Assembly (NCBI GenBank): GCA_045636225.1
Contig: JAZTXB010000047.1
Span: 11,239-75,238, forward strand
From: UMGS1613 sp045636225
GTDB lineage: Bacteria; Bacillota_I; Bacilli_A; RF39; UBA660
Length of the DNA stretch: 64,000 bases
Direction of reading: 5' to 3'
Shown: positions 41,974 to 49,500 of the stretch, one piece after another
Numbering within the stretch: the stretch's first letter is position 1
How the letters are laid out: each line of letters begins with the position of its first letter
Program-made: the position numbers and the translations under genes
Notes under the pieces: generated by a model
The model's input: the letters and a program-made list of their open reading frames with translations, nothing else
Database searches by the model: none
Told to the model about the DNA's origin: nothing

Positions 41974-42762
41974 TTATTCCTCCCCTTGCTTAATATATGT
42001 AGAGTTCTCTATTATTTTTTTAAAAGCTTTATTCTTTTTTTCTTTTCTACACATATTTTCTTTTTCTTCTTCTATTTTTTCTATTTTATCTAAAGATTCT
42101 TTTGTTATTAATTGTCGCATTACATTCTCTGCAGCCCAACTACTAGCTTCTGCAATTTGAATTTCATTTCCTATATATAAAGAAACCAAATTTATTAAAA
42201 TTTCATTTATATTACCCTCTACTACAAAGTCTTCATTATATTTATTTTTTCTTTCTTTTTCGCTTAGAGGTTTTATTGGAAATATTGTTTTATTAACAAA
42301 CCCTAATTTATTTACATTATAATAATGATTATATACAACTTTTATATTACTATATTTAAAATTTATTAAACTATCTAATATATAATTGTTAATTTCAAAA
42401 GTTCCTTCATAAAACTTTTCTTTATCCATTTCCATAACTACATTAGTTGCTCCACGGATTAATTTCTTACCTATTAAAATTTTATCATTTTTTTCATCTT
42501 TTTTTATTTCATCATTTATATTGGTGTTAAAATTTGAACAAAAACCATAATCATTACCAATATATATTACCAAATCATTTTTATCCTTTGGCGGAACCAA
42601 ACTTTTTTTATCTAAAATGAAATTTTTATTATTTAATATACTATCTATCATACTAAATAATTCTTTTTCATACATATCAAGTTCTTCTGCTTTCCTTCTT
42701 GCTGAATTAACCCTAAGTAATGAGTGAAAATTCATTATTTTAACAATACTTTTAACTTTCAT
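41974..42762 (-). CDS. atpG: F1-like ATPase subunit gamma (divergent)
   Basis: 262 residues against about 285. The terminal coiled-coil helices are recognisable: an N-terminal MKVKSIVKIMNFHSLLRVNSARRKAEEL (cf. 'I...I..T..ItkAM.mVs..k.rka') and a C-terminal EIQIAEASSWAAENVMRQLI (cf. 'SE...RM.AM..A..NA'). The middle domain (DLVIYIGNDYGFCSNFN, cf. 'v..sDrGLcGg.N') matches weakly but in order. As the rotor shaft it would link beta-alpha rotation to the c-ring. It overlaps alpha by 11 bp. Position between alpha and beta supports the call. Confidence 0.8.
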   Translation of the reverse strand: MKVKSIVKIMNFHSLLRVNSARRKAEELDMYEKELFSMIDSILNNKNFILDKKSLVPPKDKNDLVIYIGNDYGFCSNFNTNINDEIKKDEKNDKILIGKKLIRGATNVVMEMDKEKFYEGTFEINNYILDSLINFKYSNIKVVYNHYYNVNKLGFVNKTIFPIKPLSEKERKNKYNEDFVVEGNINEILINLVSLYIGNEIQIAEASSWAAENVMRQLITKESLDKIEKIEEEKENMCRKEKKNKAFKKIIENSTYIKQGEE

Positions 42763-44116
42763 TATTTTCCTCTAACACAAATTTAAAACTATTAATTATT
42801 TCGTCTTTAGTTCTAGGAGAAAATTTATATTGATTTAATGTATCAAGTATTCTTTTTCCTTCTTCAATTTTATTTCTAAGATTTCCTCCCATTTCATCAA
42901 GATTTGCAAATTGATATACATCTTGAGTCTCTAAAAAACTTTGAAGTTTTAGTCTTACAACTGCTCCTAGTTTTTTTATATCATCTGTTTGAACAGCTCC
43001 ACCAAGACGTGAAACTGAAAGTCCATAATCAATTGCTGGCTTAAATCCTTTTGCAAATAATTTACTAGATAAATAAATTTGTCCATCTGTAATAGATATT
43101 ATATTAGTAGTAATATAATCAGTCATATCTTCTCCCTTTGTTTCAACAATAGGAAGAATTGTTATTGAACCACCATTTTTATGCTGACACCCCTTTTCAA
43201 GTAATCTTGAATGAGTATAGAAAATATCAGCTGGATAAGCATCCCTACCTGGGGTTTTTCCAGATACTAAACTTATCTCTCTATATGCTTCTGCATGTCT
43301 TTTCAAATCATCTATAACAACAAGCACATCATGACCATTTTTCATGTATACTTCTGCAATTGATAAAGCCGCATACGGAGTTAACGAAATAACAGGAGGT
43401 TTATCATCATTAAATGCGCAAACAATTATTGTATACGCAAGTGCTCCTCTCTTTTGTAATTCCAAATAAATATCTTTTACTTCTTTTTTTGTTTTTCCAA
43501 TAGCAACATATATACAAAGAACTTTCTTATCTATTTGATTAGCAATTATATCTAAACACATTTGAGTCTTACCTGTTTGTTTATCACCAACTATTAATTG
43601 TCTTTGTCCTTTTCCTATTGGATATATTAAATCAATTCCTGATATACCGGTTTCAAAAGGTCTATCAACACGACCTCTATTCATTATTGATACAGGTTTG
43701 TTTTCAATATTAATTTTAATTAGATCTTCAAATTTTTGATCAGTATATAGATCAGTTCCAAACATATCGATTATTCTACCAACAAATTGATTAGAAAAAC
43801 ATGTTTTTAAACTTTTTCTTGTTGAATATACTCTATCTCCAACTTTTATCATTTGAGATGTTTTTAAAACTGCAATTATTACAGAATTCTCTAATATTGC
43901 ATTAACATATCCAGTTGCATAATTTTCTATATTTACCTGTTCAAAAAAAGCTACTTTTTCTAATCCTGCAACCTCAATAATAAAATTGGTAACCCTTACA
44001 ACTCGTCCACTTTCAAATTTGTTTGCGTTTTTGTTTATATTATCAATTTTTTCATCTAAAGTGTCATTAACATAATCACTTACTTTATCTTTTTCATTAT
44101 TAATATAGTCATTCAC
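42752..44116 (-). CDS. atpA: F1-like ATPase subunit alpha
   Basis: 454 residues, about 50 shorter than usual, mainly at the C-terminus. Strong matches: FETGISGIDLIYPIGKGQ, P-loop GDKQTGKT, VVIDDLKRHAEAYREISL, YTHSRLLEKG, ISITDGQIYL and the arginine finger in SVSRLGGAVQT. The start is a GTG at 44116 with AAGGATG upstream. It forms the non-catalytic partner and supplies the Arg finger to beta. The N-terminal about 35 residues are highly charged and unlike the normal alpha N-terminus that docks delta, which may fit a modified stator. Confidence 0.93.
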   Translation of the reverse strand: MNDYINNEKDKVSDYVNDTLDEKIDNINKNANKFESGRVVRVTNFIIEVAGLEKVAFFEQVNIENYATGYVNAILENSVIIAVLKTSQMIKVGDRVYSTRKSLKTCFSNQFVGRIIDMFGTDLYTDQKFEDLIKINIENKPVSIMNRGRVDRPFETGISGIDLIYPIGKGQRQLIVGDKQTGKTQMCLDIIANQIDKKVLCIYVAIGKTKKEVKDIYLELQKRGALAYTIIVCAFNDDKPPVISLTPYAALSIAEVYMKNGHDVLVVIDDLKRHAEAYREISLVSGKTPGRDAYPADIFYTHSRLLEKGCQHKNGGSITILPIVETKGEDMTDYITTNIISITDGQIYLSSKLFAKGFKPAIDYGLSVSRLGGAVQTDDIKKLGAVVRLKLQSFLETQDVYQFANLDEMGGNLRNKIEEGKRILDTLNQYKFSPRTKDEIINSFKFVLEENNES

Positions 44117-44141
44117 TGTATCACATCCTTTTTATTATTAA

Positions 44142-44888
44142 CTATAAACTATAGTCGTATAAATTACCCTTGTAATTGATTTTTATTCCTTCATTTATTG
44201 TTTCATCATATTCTGTTTTAACCATAGAAGATATATAATCATAACTTATATTTTTCTCCCCAGTATATACATATACTGTAGGATCATTTTTTTCCAATAG
44301 TGTATCTAACTGTATTATAAAATTATTAACTTTTACATCATCAAGTTTTATATTTTTATTAAGAATATCAATTTCATTATTATCAAGAATACTATATATA
44401 TATTCTTTTTGTTCTTTTTTTTGAAGTTTCATAATCTTATAAATAGTTTTACTATCTAATTTTTTTCTAATACCAGATAACACAATAAACTCTTCGTTTC
44501 CATCGTCTTCAATTTTATTAACAAAATCTAGTATTATATCAGCCTTATTAAATGAAAATTTTTCTTTTATATTTTTATACTTTTCAAACAAATTTTCATC
44601 CCTATATTTAGGAGTTACTATTTCTCCATAATATTCTTTTTTGTCATTATAATTAACATTAGTATCAACTTTTGTTTTTTTACTTAAAATCTCTTTATTC
44701 TTTTCTATTTCTTCATTTAATTTATTAAGTACTTTTTGCTTTTCTTCTATTAAATAATCATAATCTTGAAGTTTATCAATAAAATACTTTTTAGTGTTAA
44801 TATCAATTCTCTTAACAGTACTTCTAAGTGAAAAAAACAGAATTGATATTAACGTAAGCGAAACTATAACCGCTACTATATATTCCAT
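44142..44888 (-). CDS. Fused b-delta peripheral stator subunit
   Basis: 248 residues. TM helix at 2-20, then a charged coiled coil (about 25-75, DYDYLIEEKQKVLNKLNEEI), as in subunit b. The C-terminal part ends TVYVYTGEKNISYDYI...DETINEGIKINYKGNLYDYSL, resembling the end of delta (typically '..D.sligGi.ikvGd.vidgSv'). A b-delta fusion is known from mycobacteria, but this one lies in a different operon context. It would hold alpha3beta3 against the membrane. It starts directly after the c-subunit stop with no clear ribosome site, suggesting translational coupling. Confidence 0.7.
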   Translation of the reverse strand: MEYIVAVIVSLTLISILFFSLRSTVKRIDINTKKYFIDKLQDYDYLIEEKQKVLNKLNEEIEKNKEILSKKTKVDTNVNYNDKKEYYGEIVTPKYRDENLFEKYKNIKEKFSFNKADIILDFVNKIEDDGNEEFIVLSGIRKKLDSKTIYKIMKLQKKEQKEYIYSILDNNEIDILNKNIKLDDVKVNNFIIQLDTLLEKNDPTVYVYTGEKNISYDYISSMVKTEYDETINEGIKINYKGNLYDYSL

Positions 44889-44889
44889 A

Positions 44890-45135
44890 TTAAACAGCTA
44901 ACGGATTAAAGAATAATAGTAAAAATGCAAAAGCAAATAACAATAATATAAATACTGCTAAAATAATTAAAATAGTCATAACAGAGTGAACAACTTCTCC
45001 TTTTGTCTCAGGATTACGTCCAATCGCCTCTGCTACTTTAGAACCTAAAATTCCAACGCCTATTCCTATACCTAAAAAACATAGACCTAGCATAGTACCT
45101 ATAGCTTGTACTGTTGATGATAATATAGCTTCCAT
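44890..45135 (-). CDS. atpE: c-type ring subunit lacking the ion-binding carboxylate
   Basis: 81 residues: two TM helices joined by the polar loop AIGRNPETKGE. Helix 1 has the Gly repeat GLCFLGIGIGVGILGSKVAEAI typical of c subunits. The ion site lies 20 residues after the loop Arg (Asp61 in E. coli c; Glu in Bacillus); here that residue is Ala60, and no Asp or Glu occurs anywhere in helix 2 (VVHSVMTILIILAVFILLLF...). Helix 1 offers no replacement acid. The ring could assemble but not carry protons or sodium. It is preceded by AGAGGTG. Symbol by homology. Confidence 0.85.
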   Translation of the reverse strand: MEAILSSTVQAIGTMLGLCFLGIGIGVGILGSKVAEAIGRNPETKGEVVHSVMTILIILAVFILLLFAFAFLLLFFNPLAV

Positions 45136-45148
45136 AAAACACCTCTTT

Positions 45149-46573
45149 CTACTTAATTTTTACCTTATGATAACTATTTATAGTAATATCATTTCCATAT
45201 ACATCTTTAACAGATGTCAATTTTAAACAAATAAAATCATATTGCTTATTAGAATCTAATACAAATTGACCTACATCACCTGCACTCGATAATGCGTTCT
45301 GAATATTTAAATCAGCCAGCATTTCTCCATTTGTACTTTCACAATCCGTAAGTGATACTTTCGCACTTTGAAATTCATATTCATTATACATTTTTACTTT
45401 ATAAGATAAAATGTTTCCATTAATTTTTGTTATTCTTAGTGATGTTGGATCATTATTTGTAAATACAACTAGTGAATCTGCAACAATAGAACTACTATTA
45501 TCTTTAACAATATAATTTATTGACAATTTATATTGCTTGTTTGGCGATAATCCAGATATTCTATAATTAAAATCATCTTTATTTAAATAATAATAGTTAA
45601 CATTTCCTTCCTCATCTTCAAGTGATAAAAAGACACTTAAATATTTCTCCTCAGGATCAATAACAGTATAAGCAACCTCTATATAACTAGCACCCACATT
45701 AGCAGATCTTAAACTAATATTTTTATATAAATTGGTTTTATTCTTAGAAGTTGAAACTAATCCACTTATATTAATTATTTGGCTAATTATTTGATTATAA
45801 ATTGAAGAACCATTATTATTGGAATTATTATTATTGCTGTTTCCTCCACTGCTAATAGCTCCACCATGTGATGGACCTCCACCAGTTAATTCTTCTTCTT
45901 TTTCTTCTTCTTTTGCTACATATTCGTTTGTACTTCCATTAATTTTCTTTAAGTCTACTTCTTCTTCCGACACTAATAATTTTTCATTTGCAACATCAAA
46001 TTTAATATCATCTGCAGAAATAACTAAAGGATTGATCGTTTTAATATTCATATTGTTATTAAGCAACGTAGCATTTCCTGCTTTATCTATTAAAACAATT
46101 AAATAATTCTGAGTTGCAAAACCATCTCCCTTAATATCCTTTCCAATAATTAAATATTTTCTATCGCTTAACTTAAAAAATTGAAAATCAGAAACATCAT
46201 TTACAACTGTTTTCCCCTTTTTTTCTACTGTTTCACCATTAGAAAAAACTTGGTGCACATTTCCAAACAATGTTACTTGATTTTTAGACTTATCAAAAAA
46301 AACTGGTTCGGTACCTAAATCATATTTAATTGAGGAACTTTCCTCAATTAAATAATAATTTCCATCCCATTCTTTTTTTAATGTAGCATCTGCTTTAAGA
46401 AGAACATAACTAAACTCTTTATCATAGATAGCATTGTTAAGAGAAATTTTATATTCTTCTTCAATTGTACTTTCTTTTGAATTATATACTGATAAAACTA
46501 ACACAAAAATTATCAATAATATAATTAATATAAATATAGCAAATAATATTTTATTTTTTGATTTATTATACAT
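45149..46573 (-). CDS. Membrane-anchored surface protein with one Fn3-like domain
   Basis: The open frame begins at 46597, but AAGGAG fits the ATG at 46573 (474 residues). TM about 6-28, outer head domain (about 30-215, related by pattern to the neighbours' head domains), acidic stretch EEEKEEELTGGG, a Gly/Ser/Asn linker (about 235-260), then one or two Fn3-like beta domains (YRISGLSPNKQYKLSINYIV). No C-terminal anchor. It sits 13 bp before the c-subunit gene, inside the ATPase operon. Unknown family; likely an extracellular part of the ATPase-driven machine. Confidence 0.75.
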   Translation of the reverse strand: MYNKSKNKILFAIFILIILLIIFVLVLSVYNSKESTIEEEYKISLNNAIYDKEFSYVLLKADATLKKEWDGNYYLIEESSSIKYDLGTEPVFFDKSKNQVTLFGNVHQVFSNGETVEKKGKTVVNDVSDFQFFKLSDRKYLIIGKDIKGDGFATQNYLIVLIDKAGNATLLNNNMNIKTINPLVISADDIKFDVANEKLLVSEEEVDLKKINGSTNEYVAKEEEKEEELTGGGPSHGGAISSGGNSNNNNSNNNGSSIYNQIISQIINISGLVSTSKNKTNLYKNISLRSANVGASYIEVAYTVIDPEEKYLSVFLSLEDEEGNVNYYYLNKDDFNYRISGLSPNKQYKLSINYIVKDNSSSIVADSLVVFTNNDPTSLRITKINGNILSYKVKMYNEYEFQSAKVSLTDCESTNGEMLADLNIQNALSSAGDVGQFVLDSNKQYDFICLKLTSVKDVYGNDITINSYHKVKIK

Positions 46574-46599
46574 ATAAAATTTCTCCTTTTCATGCATTT

Positions 46600-49500
46600 T
46601 TAGTTAAACAACTTTTCATAGCTTATTGGATTTATACTTCCATTTTCAAAGAAAATCTTAATACTCATTTGTTTTACATTTGATACAGGTATCCCATCGT
46701 CATTGTTATTATTTAGCACTTCGAAAGTATAAACAGTTTTTCCTCGTTCATCTATATGTGACAAGAAAGACAATTCATCTCCCCCTACAGAATTAGAGTA
46801 CGTTGCATTTTCTGTTGAATATGTTAACATATATTGTATTTCGCTAATATTATTAAATAACTCTTCGTCTGGTTCTCTAAACATTAGATTAATACTGTTA
46901 GCTAACTTTAGTGTAGACATGTTTAAAGCTGTTGAATTATAAATAATATATGCTGGTTGTTTTCCATCAACAGTTTTTGGGAATACTTCAGATTGCACAC
47001 CATCCTTGCCTTTTACACAATAATTTATTTTTACTGCATAATAACTTTTAACCGCAGCATTACTAAGTTGACTTGTTAAATTTAAACCTGAAGTTTCATT
47101 TACAAATGGTATTGGTGAATATCCAAGATTTCTTACATTCGTTTTATCATCAAAATTTTTAATATATTTTCCATCTATATTATCTTCAGCTATAGAAAAT
47201 AATTCGAAATAAACAACCTTAGGGATTTCAGAAACATTGAAATACTTCGATATCCTATCTTTATTTTCTTTATCAAAACCAACATATTCAATAGGATTTC
47301 CATCCTTTTTATCACACGCAACTAACATTCCATCTTCGTCCTGTATTTCTATCTTAAATTCGGGATTAGAAGTATCTTCCACAAAAAATTTTGGTACGTC
47401 CCTAGTTATTTCTATTTCCTTACTCTCAAGTTCTTTATAAACTTTCTTTACCCCATCATAGTCATCTAAATTAAAAACCTTCAATTGTTTTTCCGTACCA
47501 TCATTTTTTTTCAACTTAACCTCTAAATCTAATATATAATTACCTTCTAAATTACTATACGTACTTTGCAAATCAAAAGTCTTATCAATTGATTTTGATT
47601 CTAATTTTTGAGCATCAGCAAACATTCTTTGGTTTTGCTCACCCTTTTTTAAAATTAAATTATATAGGATTTCTTCACCTTTTTTCAGCTCATAAGTTTC
47701 GTCATCTACATTCAATTTATATTTTAAATTTTTTGTATATATTATGTCATTGAATTCATTAATCCATTTCCATTTGTTTTTTACTACATTAGCAGAATAA
47801 TTATTAATATATATTCTATCAAGCGAATTGATTGGTAAATCTTCATTATAATTTTTTAAATCAGCATTGTAAGAAGTTTTAAATTCTACTCCGCCAAGAA
47901 CAGTACAACCACTTATTGTATATGAATATGTTGAAACATCATCAAACCCATCAAACACTATTGTTACTTTCTTACCTTCATCTACTTTTATCGTTTTTAT
48001 AATTCCACTTTCATTATTCTCATCATTTTCAGATAGATAACTCTCCCACGTACAACCATTAGCATCATCATTACACTGTATTTTGTGAGTTTCAATACCA
48101 CTACCATTCTTTTTTAAAGAAACCTGTAATGCTGTTCCTGCATTAATTTGTTGATTAACGATATCAAAAGATATTGTTGCTCCGGTAGAATTATATATAG
48201 TATTTATTTCAGTTGTAGCTAAAACAACTTCAACTGTTTGTAAATGTTTTTTCTCTAATTCTATCTCCCATAAAGAAACCTCATTAGAATGAACTAGTTT
48301 AGATACCGCATTTCCAATTTTCAAATAATTTCCTATAAAATTCTCAGTTACAACCGTAAACCCAGGCTGCTCGAATATCGTCCCTGAAGGTAAACCAGAA
48401 TTTGGAGCAAAAATACTATTTTCAGATATATTATCAAATCTTCCAGAATCTTCGGTTCCGGAAAAATTATAATAAATATTTCCACTATGCTGTGTTTGTT
48501 CACCTAAAACAGCTTGTTTCCAATAATGCGAAGATTTTGTATAATCTACTATCTTTCCAGAATCAAACCAAAGCATAATAGAATTATTTTCAGACAATGT
48601 ATTATCTTCATCAATTTTTAAAACATCCGAAGTTAGTTCAACATCCAAAAACAATTCCTTAGATTGTTCATCTTTTTCAAATTTTCTATAATGTTCATTT
48701 ATATATAATCCTACCACTCTGTCTAAATATTTACTTGGAAACAAATCAGTAACCGCGCCTCGTATATCTTCGTCTGTATATTTAATGCTAAACCTTACGT
48801 AACCACCATTTGTAGTATCCACGGTTAGAATTTCTGCATCATCACTAATAATAATTACTTCATCTGGATTAAATTCATACATCTTGACTTCTTTTTCGGT
48901 TTCGAATACTTTTTCATATGCATAAAGCGAATACGTTTCATCATTGTTATCAAGACTAAAATTATACTCAGTCCTATACTTATTTTCTTCATCTACAAGG
49001 TCAACTTTACAACTTGTATTTAAACATATTTTTGTTAAAGCTCTATCTTCATCTTCAATTTTTAATTTAAAGGTAACAGATTTTCCATCATAATCCTTCA
49101 CATATCCATTTATCTCAGCGCTTTTCTTTTTTCCATAAAAATCTATAGCCTGTGTAACCGTGTTTTTAATTTCTCCATCAACTTCATACTCACCATAATA
49201 ACAAAGAAAATATTTTTTTCCTCTAGAATATTTTATTCCGTCATACTCAAGAGAGTCTGAGTATACGTTTGGTCCTGAAGATAAGTTTTCAAAATTATAC
49301 TCAACATCATTACAATAATCTAAATTTAATTGTTCATCAACATAGGCATCTGTTTTATCAGTAACATCTACTATGGAATAATTCAATTTTGTAACATATT
49401 GTTGAGCATCAACTGTACTCGCAGAAGACTTTAATTTAAAATTAAATCCAGTTGTCACTCCATCTCTTTTTATTTCTTCTTTTTCCATAGATAAATATGG

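Noticed and set aside
39124..46573. Housekeeping ATP synthase operon
   Set aside because: alpha and beta look catalytically normal, but subunit a is absent, c lacks its carboxylate, epsilon lacks its C-terminal domain and the operon is fused with surface proteins. A synthase role is not supported.
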